A program made the position numbers and the translations under genes. The notes under the pieces are model-generated. The model worked only from the letters and a program-made list of their open reading frames with translations, was not told where the DNA came from and did not search any database. From contig JBBELK010000549.1 in the NCBI GenBank assembly GCA_037783545.1, positions 45,754 through 109,753 on the forward strand: a stretch of DNA of 64,000 nucleotides. The letters are read 5' to 3'. This stretch comes from Henricia sp. BOLD:AAB3569. Lineage: Eukaryota > Echinodermata > Asteroidea > Spinulosida > Echinasteridae. The stretch's first letter is position 1; the number at the start of each line of letters is the position of its first letter. Shown here piece by piece: positions 1 through 11,190 of the stretch.

Positions 1-2459
1 TGGGTTGAGTCAACGGCCGTACAAATGTACACCAGCGCCGCGCAGGGTGTACCAACAGCCACGGTTAGGGAATAACCACGTAGCCGAGCTCCGCTTTCCC
101 TAAACTCTGAAATGTCTCCATTATTTCCCAGAGAAAATCTGTCAATTTTGCATGACAAGTGCGGAATATATACAGTTTGGAGCATGCAAAATTTGAAGTT
201 GGTTGGAAAATTCCTTGATTTCCAAATTTGCCGGCATTTGGGACACACTTTGACCTAATTCCCGTCACAATCTGGGGTGAGTCAACGGCCGTACAAATGT
301 ACACCAGCGACGCGCAGGGTGTACCAACAGCCACGGTTGGGGAATAACCACGTAGCCGAGCTCCGCTTTCCTAAACTCTTAAATTTCTCCGTCATTTCCC
401 AGCGAAAATCTGTCAATTTTGCATGACAAGTGCGGAATATATACAGTTTGGAGCATGCAAAATTGAAGTTGGTTGGAAAATTCCTTAATTTCCAAATTTG
501 CCGGCATTTGGAACACACTTTGACCTAATTCCCGTCACAATCTGGGGTGAGTCAACGGCCGTACAATGTACAACAGCGCCGCGCAGGGTGTACCAACAGC
601 CACGGTTAGGGGAATAACCACGTAGCCGAGCTCCGCTTTCCCTAAACTCTGAAATTTCTCCGTCATTTCCCAGCGAAAATCTGTCAATTTTGCATGACAA
701 GTGCGGAATATATACAGTTTGGAGCATGCAAATTTGAAGTTGGTTGGAAAAATCCTTAATTTCCAAATTTGCCGCATTTGGGACACACTTTGACCTAATT
801 CCCGTCACAATCTGGGGCGAGTCAACGGCCGTACAAATGTACACCAGCGCCGCGCAGGGTGTACCAACAGCCACGGTTAGGGGAATAACCACGTAGCCGA
901 GCTCCGCTTTCCCTAAACTCTGAAATTTCTCCGTCATTTCCCAGCGAAAATCTGTCAATTTTGCATGACAAGTGCGGAATATATACAGTTTGGAGCAGCA
1001 AAATTTGAAGTTGGTTGGAAAATTCCTTGATTTCCAAATTTGCCGGCATTTGGGACACACTTTGACCTAATTCCCGTCACAATCTGGGGTGAGTCAACGG
1101 CCGTACAAATGTACACCAGCGCCGCGCAGGGTGTACCAACAGCCACGGTTAGGGGAATAACCACGTAGCCGAGCTCCGCTTTCCCTAAACTCTGAAATTT
1201 CTCCGTCATTTCCCAGCGAAAATCTGTCAATTGTGCATGACAAGTGCGGAATATATACAGTTTGGAGCATGCAAAATTTGAAGTTGGTTGGAAAATTCCT
1301 TGATTTCCAAATTTGCCGGCATTTGGGACACACACTTTGACCTAATTCCCGTCACAATCTGGGGTGAGTCAACGGCCGTACAAATCTACACCAGCGCCGC
1401 GCAGGGTGTACCAACAGCCACGGTTAGGGGAATAACCACGTAGCCGAGCTCCGATTTCCCTAAACTCTGAAATTTCTCCGTCATTTCCAGCGAAAATCTG
1501 TCAATTTTTGCATGACAAGTGCGGAATATATACAGTTTGGAGCATGCAAAATTTGAAGTTGGTTGGAAAAATCCTTAATTTCCAAATTTGCCCGGCATTG
1601 GGGACACACTTTGACCTAATTCCCGTCACAATCTGGGGTGAGTCAACGGCCGTACAAATGTACACCAGCCCCGCGCAGTGGTGTACCAACAGCCACGGTT
1701 AGGGGAATAACCACGTAGCCGAGCTCCGCTTTCCCTAAACTCTGACATTTCTCCGTCATTTCCCATCGAAAATCTGTCAATTTTGCATGACAAGTGCGGA
1801 ATATATACAGTTTGGAGCATGCAAAATTTGAAGTTGGTTGGAAAATTCCTTGATTTCCAAATTTGCCGGCATTTGGGACACACTTTGACCTAATTCCCGT
1901 CACAATCTGGGGTGAGTCAACGGCCGTACAAATGTACACCAGCGCCGCGCAGGGGTGTACCAACAGCCACGGTTAGGGAATAACCACGTAGCCGAGCTCC
2001 GCTTTCCCTAAACTCTGAAATTTCTCCGTCATTTCCCAGCGAAAATCTGTCAATTTTGCATGACAAGTGCGGAATATATACAGTTTGGAGCATGCAAAAT
2101 TTGAAGTTGGTTGGAAAATTCCTTGATTTCCAAATTTGCCGGCATTTGGGACACACTTTGACCTAATTCCCGTCACAATCTGGGGTGAGTCAACGGCGGT
2201 ACAAATGTACACCAGCGCCGCGCAGGGTGTACCAACAGCCACGGTTAGGGGAATAACCACGTAGCCGAGCTCCGCTTTCTCCTAAACTCTGAAATTTCTC
2301 CGTCATTTCCCAGCGAAAATCTTGTCAATTTTGCATGACAAGTGCGGAATATATACAGTTTTGGAGCATGCAAAATTTGAAGTTGGTTGGAAAAATCCTT
2401 AATTTCCAAATTTGCCGGCATTTGGGACACACTTTGACCTAATTCCCGTCACAATCTGG
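1..2459 (+). repeat. Left-edge array segment with scattered indels
   Basis: These monomers are clearly the same satellite but many show 1-bp losses or gains, for example GGTTAGGG for GGTTAGGGG, a doubled CA at CACACAC near 1328, and CCCGGCATTGG near 1591. Classes A and B are mixed. Nothing other than satellite is present. Confidence 0.9.
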
Positions 2460-5459
2460 GGTGAGTCAACGGCCGTACAAATGTACACCAGCGCCGCGCA
2501 GGGTGTACCAACAGCCACGGTTAGGGGAATAACCACGTAGCCGAGCTCCGCTTTCCCTAAACTCTGAAATTTCTCCGTCATTTCCCAGCGAAAATCTGTC
2601 AATTTTGCATGACAAGTGCGGAATATATACAGTTTGGAGCATGCAAAATTTGAAGTTGGTTGGAAAATTCCTTGATTTCCAAATTTGCCGGCATTTGGGA
2701 CACACTTTGACCTAATTCCCGTCACAATCTGGGGTGAGTCAACGGCCGTACAAATGTACACCAGCGCCGCGCAGGGTGTACCAACAGCCACGGTTAGGGA
2801 ATAACCACGTAGCCGAGCTCCGCTTTCCCTAAACTCTGAAATTTCTCCGTCATTTCCCAGCGAAAATCTGTCAATTTTGCATGACAAGTGCGGAATATAT
2901 ACAGTTTGGAGCATGCAAAATTTGAAGTTGGTTGGAAAAATCCTTAATTTCCAAATTTGCCGGCATTTGGGACACACTTTGACCTAATTCCCGTCTCAAT
3001 CTGGGGTGAGTCAACGGCCGTACAAATGTACACCAGCGCCGCGCAGGGTGTACCAACAGCCACGGTTAGGGGAATAACCACGTAGCCGAGCTCCGCTTTC
3101 CCTAAACTCTGAAATTTCTCCGTCATTTCCCAGCGAAAATCTGTCAATTTTGCTTGACAAGTGCGGAATATATACAGTTTGGAGCATGCAAAATTTGAAG
3201 TTGGTTGGAAAAATCCTTAATTTCCAAATTTGCCGGCATTTGGGACACACTTTGACCTAATTCCCGTCACAATCTGGGGTGAGTCAACGGCCGTACAAAT
3301 GTACACCAGCGCCGCGCAGGGTGTACCAACAGCCACGGTTAGGGGAATAACAACGTAGCCGAGCTCCGCTTTCCCTAAACTCTGAAATTTCTCCGTCATT
3401 TCCCAGCGAAAATCTGTCAATTTTGCATGACAAGTGCGGAATATATACAGTTTGGAGCATGCAAAATTTGAAGTTGGTTGGAAAATTCCTTGATTTCCAA
3501 ATTTGCCGGCATTTGGGACACACTTTGACCTAATTCCCGTCACAATCTGGGTGAGTCAACGGCCGTACAAATGTACACCAGCGCCGCGCAGGGTGTACCA
3601 ACAGCCACGGTTAGGGGAATAACCACGTAGCCGAGCTCCGCTTTCCCTAAACTCTGAAATTTCTCCGTCATTTCCCAGCGAAAATCTGTCAATTTTGCAT
3701 GACAAGTGCGGAATATATACAGTTTGGAGCATGCAAAATTTGAAGTTGGTTGGAAAAATCCTTAATTTCCAAATTTGCCGGCATTTGGGACACACTTTGA
3801 CCTAATTCCCGTCACAATCTGGGGTGAGTCAACGGCCGTACAAATGTACACCAGCGCCGCGCAGGGTGTACCAACAGCCACGGTTAGGGAATAACCACGT
3901 AGCCGAGCTCCGCTTTCCCTAAACTCTGAAATTCTCCGTCATTTCCCAGCGAAAATCTGTCAATTTTGCATGACAAGTGCGGAATATATACAGTTTGGAG
4001 CATGCAAAATTTGAAGTTGGTTGGAAAATTCCTTGATTTCCAAATTTGCCGGCATTTGGGACACACTTTGACCTAATTCCCGTCACAATCTGGGGTGAGT
4101 CAACGGCCGTACAAATGTACACCAGCGCCGCGCAGGGTGTACCAACAGCCACGGTTAGGGAATAACCACGTAGCCGAGCTCCGCTTTCCCTAAACTCTGA
4201 AATTTCTCCGTCATTTCCCAGCGAAAATCTGTCAATTTTGCATGACAAGTGCGGAATATATACAGTTTGGAGCATGCAAATTTTGAAGTTGGTTGGAAAA
4301 TTCCTTGATTTCCAAATTTGCCGGCATTTGGGACACACTTTGACCTAATTCCCGTCACAATCTGGGGTGAGTCAACGGCCGTACAAATGTACACCAGCGC
4401 CGCGCAGGGTGTACCAACAGCCACGGTTAGGGGAATAACCACGTAGCCGAGCTCCGCTTTCCCTAAACTCTGAAATTTCTCCGTCCTTTCCCAGCGAAAA
4501 TCTGTCAATTTTGCATGACAAGTGCGGAATATATACAGTTTGGAGCATGCAAAATTTGAAGTTGGTTGTAAAATTCCTTGATTTCCAAATTTGCCGGCAT
4601 TTGGGACACACTTTGACCTAATTCCCGTCACAATCTGGGGTGAGTCAACGGCCGTACAAATGTACACCAGCGCCGCGCAGGGTGTACCAACAGCCACGGT
4701 TAGGGGAATAACCACGTAGCCGAGCTCCGCTTTCCCTAAACTCTGAAATTTCTCCGTCATTTCCCAGCGAAAATCTGTCAATTTTGCATGACAAGTGCGG
4801 AATATATACAGTTTGGAGCATGCAAAATTTGAAGTTGGTTAGAAAAATCCTTAATTTCCAAATTTGCCGGCATTTGGGACACACGTTGACCTAATTCCCG
4901 TCACAATCTGGGGTGAGTCAACGGCCGTACAAATGTACACCAGCGCCGCGCAGGGTGTACCAACAGCCACGGTTAGGGGAATAACCACGTAGCCGAGCTC
5001 CGCTTTCCCTAAACTCTGAAATTTCTCCGTCATTTCCCAGCGAAAATCTGTCAATTTTGCATGACAAGTGCGGAATATATACAGTTTGGAGCATGCAAAA
5101 TTTGAAGTTGGTTGGAAAATTCCTTGATTTCCAAATTTGCCGGCATTTGGGACACACTTTGACCTAATTCCCGTCACAATCTGGGGTGAGTCAACGGCCG
5201 TACAAATGTACACCAGCGCCGCGCAGGGTGTACCAACAGCCACGGTTAGGGGAATAACCACGTAGCCGAGCTCCGCTTTCCCTAAACTCTGAAATTTCTC
5301 CGTCATTTCCGAGCGAAAATCTGTCAATTTTGCATGACAAGTGCGGAATATATACAGTTTGGAGCATGCAAATTTTGAAGTTGGTTGAAAAAATCCTTAA
5401 TTTCCAAATTTGCCGGCATTTGGGACACACTTTGACCTAATTCCCGTCACAATCTGGGG

Positions 5460-5466
5460 TGAGTCA
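5460..5466 (+). promoter_or_regulatory. TGAGTCA (AP-1/GCN4-type bZIP consensus) in each typical monomer
   Basis: TGAGTCA matches the known AP-1/Gcn4 bZIP recognition heptamer and sits at monomer positions 2-8. It recurs every 273 bp in monomers reading GGGGTGAGTCAAC and is lost where the unit reads GGGGCGAGTCAAC. A single 7-mer copied with the satellite needs no selection, so regulatory meaning is speculative. Confidence 0.3.
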
Positions 5467-5480
5467 ACGGCCGTACAAAT

Positions 5481-5506
5481 GTACACCAGCGCCGCGCAGG
5501 GTGTAC
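5481..5506. repeat. 7-bp inverted repeat with GC-rich loop inside the monomer
   Basis: GTACACC at 5481-5487 and GGTGTAC at 5500-5506 are perfect reverse complements around the 12-nt loop AGCGCCGCGCAG. The pair is repeated in most monomers. A common variant (GGGTATACC, for example near 7958, 9868, 13964 and 18326) changes the right arm and weakens the pairing. Confidence 0.8.
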
Positions 5507-5598
5507 CAACAGCCACGGTTAGGGGAATAACCACGTAGCCGAGCTCCGCTTTCCCTAAACTCTGAAATTTCTCCGTCATTTCCCAGCGAAAATCTGTC

Positions 5599-5648
5599 AA
5601 TTTTGCATGACAAGTGCGGAATATATACAGTTTGGAGCATGCAAAATT
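5599..5648. repeat. 11-bp perfect inverted repeat inside the monomer
   Basis: AATTTTGCATG at 5599-5609 and its exact reverse complement CATGCAAAATT at 5638-5648 flank a 28-nt spacer containing AATATATACAG. The arrangement recurs in most monomers. It could form a stem-loop in single-stranded DNA or RNA, or be a dyad binding site. It is the longest perfect dyad I found in the unit. Two monomers near 38.3 and 40.8 kb have lost the left arm. Confidence 0.85.
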
Positions 5649-5657
5649 TGAAGTTGG

Positions 5658-5680
5658 TTGGAAAATTCCTTGATTTCCAA
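5658..5680. repeat. 7-bp inverted repeat at the class A/B diagnostic site
   Basis: TTGGAAA (5658-5664) pairs with TTTCCAA (5674-5680) across a 9-nt loop. The bases that separate classes A, B and C (ATTCCTTGA versus AATCCTTAA or AATCCTTGA) are exactly this loop, so the classes differ in the loop and keep the stem. Class D (TTGAAAA) damages the left arm. Confidence 0.75.
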
Positions 5681-6823
5681 ATTTGCCGGCATTTGGGACA
5701 CACTTTGACCTAATTCCCGTCACAATCTGGGGTGAGTCAACGGCCGTACAAATGTACACCAGCGCCGCGCAGGGTGTACCAACAGCCACGGTTAGGGGAA
5801 TAACCACGTAGCCGAGCTCCGCTTTCCCTAAACTCTGAAATTTCTCCGTCATTTCCCAGCGAAAATCTGTCAATTTTGCATGACAAGTGCGGAATATATA
5901 CAGTTTGGAGCATGCAAAATTTGAAGTTGGTTGAAAAAATCCTTAATTTCCAAATTTGCCGGCATTTGGGACACACTTTGACCTAATTCCCGTCACAATC
6001 TGGGGTGAGTCAACGGCCGTACAAATGTACACCAGCGCCGCGCAGGGTGTACCAACAGCCACGGTTAGGGGAATAACCACGTAGCCGAGCTCCGCTTTCC
6101 CTAAACTCTGAAATTTCTCCGTCCTTTCCCAGCGAAAATCTGTCAATTTTGCATGACAAGTGCGGAATATATACAGTTTGGAGCATGCAAAATTTGAAGT
6201 TGGTTGTAAAATTCCTTGATTTCCAAATTTGCCGGCATTTGGGACACACTTTGACCTAATTCCCGTCACAATCTGGGGTGAGTCAACGGCCGTACAAATG
6301 TACACCAGCGCCGCGCAGGGTGTACCAACAGCCACGGTTAGGGGAATAACCACGTAGCCGAGCTCCGCTTTCCCTAAACTCTGAAATTTCTCCGTCATTT
6401 CCCAGCGAAAATCTGTCAATTTTGCATGACAAGTGCGGAATATATACAGTTTGGAGCATGCAAAATTTGAAGTTGGTTGGAAAATTCCTTGATTTCCAAA
6501 TTTGCCGGCATTTGGGACACACTTTGACCTAATTCCCGTCACAATCTGGGGTGAGTCAACGGCCGTACAAATGTACACCAGCGCCGCGCAGGGTGTACCA
6601 ACAGCCACGGTTAGGGGAATAACAACGTAGCCGAGCTCCGCTTTCCCTAAACTCTGAAATTTCTCCGTCATTTCCCAGCGAAAATCTGTCAATTTTGCAT
6701 GACAAGTGCGGAATATATACAGTTTGGAGCATGCAAAATTTAAAGTTGGTTGGAAAAATCCTTAATTTCCAAATTTGCCGGCATTTGGGACACACTTTGA
6801 CCTAATTCCCGTCACAATCTGGG

Positions 6824-7915
6824 GTGAGTCAACGGCCGTACAAATATACACCAGCGCCGCGCAGGGTGTACCAACAGCCACGGTTAGGGGAATAACCACG
6901 TAGCCGAGCTCCGCTTTCCCTAAACTCTGAAATTTCTCCGTCATTTCCCAGCGAAAATCTGTCAATTTTGCATGACAAGTGCGGAATATATACAGTTTGG
7001 AGCATGCAAAATTTGAAGTTGGTTGGAAAATTCCTTGATTTCCAAATTTGCCGGCATTTGGGACACACTTTGACCTAATTCCCGTCACAATCTGGGGTGA
7101 GTCAACGGCCGTACAAATGTACACCAGCTCCGCGCAGGGTGTACCAACAGCCACGGTTAGGGGAATAACCACGTAGCCGAGCTCCGCTTTCCCTAAACTC
7201 TGAAATTTATCCGTCATTTCCCAGCGAAAATCTGTCAATTTTGCATGACAAGTGCGGAATATATACAGTTTGGAGCATGCAAAATTTGAAGTTGGTTGGA
7301 AAATTCCTTGATTTCCAAATTTGCCGGCATTTGGGACACACTTTGACCTAATTCCCGTCACAATCTGGGGTGAGTCAACGGCCGTACAAATGTACACCAG
7401 CGCCGCGCAGGGTGTACCAACAGCCACGGTTAGGGGAATAACCACGTAGCCGAGCTCCGCTTTCCCTAAACTCTGAAATTTCTCCGTCATTTCCCAGCGA
7501 AAATCTGTCAATTTTGCATGACAAGTGCGGAATATATACAGTTTGGAGCATGCAAAATTTAAAGTTGGTTGGAAAATTCCTTGATTTCCAAATTTGCCGG
7601 CATTTGGGACACACTTTGACCTAATTCCCGTCACAATCTGGGGCGAGTCAACGGCCGTACAAATGTACACCAGCGCCGCGCAGGGTGTACCAACAGCCAC
7701 GGTTAGGGGAATAACCACGTAGCCGAGCTCCGCTTTCCCTAAACTCTGAAATTTCTCCGTCATTTCCCAGCGAAATTCTGTCAATTTTGCATGACAAGTG
7801 CGGAAAATATACAGTTTGGAGCATGCAAAATTTTAAGTTGGTTGGAAAAATCCTTAATTTCCAAATTTGCCGGCATTTGGGACACACTTTGACCTAATTC
7901 CCGTCACAATCTGGG
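6824..7915 (+). repeat. Four-monomer HOR copy related to the five-monomer HOR at 11.2-13.9 kb
   Basis: The monomers start at 6824, 7097, 7370 and 7643. The first has the rare CAAATATACACC, the second TTTATCCGTC, and the last is class B with GCGGAAAATATAC. The same ordered markers recur at 12556-13920 with one extra class A monomer. The four-unit and five-unit forms therefore look like length variants of one HOR. Confidence 0.75.
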
Positions 7916-8990
7916 GTGAGTCAACGGCCGTACAAATGTACACCAGCGCCGCGCAGGGTATACCAACAGCCACGGTTAGGGGAATAACCACGTAGCCGAG
8001 CTCCGCTTTCCCTAAACTCTGAAATTTCTCCGTCATTTCCCAGCGAAAATCTGTCAATTTTGCATGACAAGTGCGGAATATATACAGTTTGGAGCATGCA
8101 AAATTTGAAGTTGGTTGGAAAATTCCTTGATTTCCAAATTTGCCGGCATTTGGGACACACTTTGACCTAATTCCCGTCACAATCTGGGGTGAGTCAACGG
8201 CCGTACAAATGTACACCAGCGCCGCGCAGGGTGTACCAACAGCCACGGTTAGGGGAATAACCACGTAGCCGAGCTCCGCTTTCCCTAAACTCTGAAATTT
8301 CTCCGTCATTTCCCAGCGAAAATCTGTCAATTTTGCATGACAAGTGCGGAATATATACAGTTTGGAGCATGCAAAATTTGAAGTTGGTTGGAAAATTCCT
8401 TGATTTCCAAATTTGCCGGCATTTGGGACACACTTTGACCTAATTCCCGTCACAATCTGGGGTGAGTCAACGGCCGTACAAATGTACACCAGCGCCGCGC
8501 AGGGTGTACCAACAGCCACGGTTAGGGGAATAACCACGTAGCCGAGCTCCGCTTTCCCTAAACTCTGAAATTTCTCCGTCATTTCCCAGCGAAAATCTGT
8601 CAATTTTGCATGACAAGTGCGGAATATATACAGTTTGGAGCATGCAAAATTTGAAGTTGGTTGGAAAATTCCTTGATTCCAAATTTGCCGGCATTTGGGA
8701 CACACTTTGACCTAATTCCCGTCACAATCTGGGGTGAGTCAACGGCCGTACAAATGTACACCAGCGCCGCGCAGGGTGTACCAACAGCCACGGTTAGGGG
8801 AATAACCACGTAGCCGAGCTCCGCTTTCCCTAAACTCTGAAATTTCTCCGTCATTTCCCAGCGAAAATCTGTCAATTTTGCATGACAAGTGCGGAAAATA
8901 TACAGTTTGGAGCATGCAAAATTTGAAGTTGGTTGGAAAAATCCTTAATTTCCAAATTTGCCGGCATTTGGGACACACTTTGACCTAATT
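7370..8990 (+). repeat. Long-range duplicated block, copy 1 (partner at 13375-14995)
   Basis: This block recurs 6005 bp downstream. Both copies have, in the same order, AATTTAAAGTTGG, GGGGCGAG, GCGGAAAATATAC, GGGTATACC and a one-base loss giving CCTTGATTCC (near 8674 and 14679). The offset is 22 monomers minus the one lost base, so the shared deletion predates the duplication. At 7643-7915 this copy has private changes (CGAAATTCTG, AATTTTAAG). Confidence 0.85.
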
Positions 8991-9552
8991 CCCGTCACAA
9001 TCTGGGGTGAGTCAACGGCCGTACAAATGTACACCAGCGCCGCGCAGGGTGTACCAACAGCCACGGTTAGGGGAATAACCACGTAGCCGAGCTCCGCTTT
9101 CCCTAAACTCTGAAATTTCTCCGTCATTTCCCAGCGAAAATCTGTCAATTTTGCATGACAAGTGCGGAAAATATACAGTTTGGAGCATGCAAAATTTGAA
9201 GTTGGTTGGAAAAATCCTTAATTTCCAAATTTGCCGGCATTTGGGACACACTTTGACCTAATTCCCGTCACAATCTGGGGTGAGTCAACGGCCGTACAAA
9301 TGTACACCAGCGCCGCGCAGGGTGTACCAACAGCCACGGTTAGGGGAATAACCACGTAGCCGAGCTCCGCTTTCCCTAAACTCTGAAATTTCTCCGTCAT
9401 TTCCCAGCGAAAATCTGTCAATTTTGCATGACAAGTGCGGAATATATACAGTTTGGAGCATGCAAAATTTGAAGTTGGTTGGAAAATTCCTTGATTTCCA
9501 AATTTGCCGGCATTTGGGACACACTTTGACCTAATTCCCGTCACAATCTGGG

Positions 9553-10338
9553 GTGAGTCAACGGCCGTACAAATGTACACCAGCGCCGCGCAGGGTGTAC
9601 CAACAGCCACGGTTAGGGGAATAACCACGTAGCCGAGCTCCGCTTTCCCTAAACTCTGAAATTTCTCCGTCATTTCCCAGCGAAAATCTGTCAATTTTGC
9701 ATGACAAGTGCGGAAAATATACAGTTTGGAGCATGCAAAATTTGAAGTTGGTTGGAAAAATCCTTAATTTCCAAATTTGCCGGCATTTGGGACACACTTT
9801 GACCTAATTCCCGTCACAATCTGGGGTGAGTCAACGGCCGTACAAATGTACACCAGCGCCGCGCAGGGTATACCAACAGCCACGGTTAGGGGAATAACCA
9901 CGTAGCCGAGCTCCGCTTTCCCTAAACTCTGAAATTTCTCCGTCATTTCCCAGCGAAAATCTGTCAATTTTGCATGACAAGTGCGGAATATATACAGTTT
10001 GGAGCATGCAAAATTTGAAGTTGGTTGGAAAATTCCTTGATTTCCAAATTTGCCGGCATTTGGGACACACTTTGACCTAATTCCCGTCACAATCTGGGGT
10101 GAGTCAACGGCCGTACAAATGTACACCAGCGCCGCGCAGGGTGTACCAACAGCCACGGTTAGGGGAATAACCACGTAGCCGAGCTCCGCTTTCCCTAAAC
10201 TCTGAAATTTCTCCGTCATTTCCCAGCGAAAATCTGTCAATTTTGCATGACAAGTGCGGAATATATACAGTTTGGAGCATGCAAAATTTGAAGTTGGTTG
10301 GAAAATTCCTTGATTTCCAAATTTGCCGGCATTTGGGA
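9553..10338 (+). repeat. Three-monomer block duplicated from 7643-8428
   Basis: A class B unit with GCGGAAAATATAC is followed by a class A unit with GGGTATACC near 9868 and another class A unit. This matches 7643-8428 and 13648-14433. The offset from the first copy is 1910 bp, seven monomers minus the deleted base at 8674. Confidence 0.7.
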
Positions 10339-11190
10339 CACACTTTGACCTAATTCCCGTCACAATCTGGGGTGAGTCAACGGCCGTACAAATGTACACC
10401 AGCGCCGCGCAGGGTGTACCAACAGCCACGGTTAGGGGAATAACCACGTAGCCGAGCTCCGCTTTCCCTAAACTCTGAAATTTCTCCGTCATTTCCCAGC
10501 GAAAATCTGTCAATTTTGCATGACAAGTGCGGAATATATACAGTTTGGAGCATGCAAAATTTGAAGTTGGTTGAAAAAATCCTTAATTTCCAAATTTGCC
10601 GGCATTTGGGACACACTTTGACCTAATTCCCGTCACAATCTGGGGTGAGTCAACGGCCGTACAAATGTACACCAGCGCCGCGCAGGGTGTACCAACAGCC
10701 ACGGTTAGGGGAATAACCACGTAGCCGAGCTCCGCTTTCCCTAAACTCTGAAATTTCTCCGTCCTTTCCCAGCGAAAATCTGTCAATTTTGCATGACAAG
10801 TGCGGAATATATACAGTTTGGAGCATGCAAAATTTGAAGTTGGTTGGAAAAATCCTTAATTTCCAAATTTGCCGGCATTTGGGACACACTTTGACCTAAT
10901 TCCCGTCACAATCTGGGGTGAGTCAACGGCCGTACAAATATACACCAGCGCCGCGCAGGGTGTACCAACAGCCACGGTTAGGGGAATAACCACGTAGCCG
11001 AGCTCCGCTTTCCCTAAACTCTGAAATTTCTCCGTCATTTCCCAGCGAAAATCTGTCAATTTTGCATGACAAGTGCGGAATATATACAGTTTGGAGCATG
11101 CAAAATTTAAAGTTGGTTGGAAAAATCCTTAATTTCCAAATTTGCCGGCATTTGGGACACACTTTGACCTAATTCCCGTCACAATCTGGG

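Larger units (their letters stand above)
5459..5586 (+). other. Intron-like signal set in the monomer (donor, branch, acceptor)
   Basis: On the plus strand the monomer carries GTGAGT (5459-5464, preceded by GG), a branch-like CTAAAC (5555-5560), a pyrimidine-rich stretch and ATTTCCCAG ending at 5586. This would be a 128-nt intron and a 145-nt exon per unit, with the branch A about 27 nt before the AG. The order and spacing fit ordinary spliceosomal introns. Variants partly keep the signals: GTAAGT near 47371, 52558 and 55285, and TAG or CAG acceptors. Many monomers have GCGAGT instead. No transcript evidence exists here and chance is a real alternative. Confidence 0.3.
5459..5731 (+). repeat. 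Reference monomer of the satellite (consensus-like, class A)
   Basis: I chose this unit as the reference because it matches the majority base throughout. It is 273 bp long with 128 G+C (47%). Positions 1-100 are about 58% G+C and positions 101-273 about 40%, so the composition alternates sharply along the array. Class A is defined by GGAAAATTCCTTGATTTCC near position 202. Other classes are B (GGAAAAATCCTTAATTTCC), C (GGAAAAATCCTTGATTTCC) and D (TTGAAAAAATCCTTAA). The unit contains four perfect dyads (positions 23-48, 59-74, 141-190 and 200-222), and the palindromes GAGCTC and GCATGC. No tRNA-like, 5S-like or SINE-like internal promoter was recognised. Confidence 0.95.
4913..6004 (+). repeat. 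Dimeric alternation of class A and class D monomers
   Basis: Monomers starting at 4913, 5186, 5459 and 5732 alternate class A (GGAAAATTCCTTGA) and class D (TTGAAAAAATCCTTAA), giving a 546-bp two-monomer unit repeated twice. The flanking monomers at about 4367 and 6005 share two rare variants, GTCCTTTCCC and TTGTAAAATTCC, exactly 1638 bp (six units) apart, so the dimer lies inside a larger duplication. Confidence 0.75.

Noticed and set aside
1508-1702. Short plus-strand frames beginning ATGACAAGTGC or nearby in many monomers
   Set aside because: They recur only as satellite copies, lengthened where single-base indels shift the frame. They show no sign of coding.
5519-5525. Telomeric repeat TTAGGG in each monomer
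   Set aside because: Only one hexamer per 273 bp occurs, inside the small GGTTA/TAACC dyad. There is no tandem telomeric run, so it is not evidence of a telomere.
5619-5628. TATA box promoter at AATATATACAG in each monomer
   Set aside because: The motif is AT-rich and lies in the spacer of the dyad, but no initiator, downstream gene or other promoter element supports it.
5459-5731. CENP-B box
   Set aside because: I looked for the CTTCG...CGGG core on both strands. Neither GTTGGTTGGAAAATTCC nor AATTCCCGTCACAATC has the required core bases.
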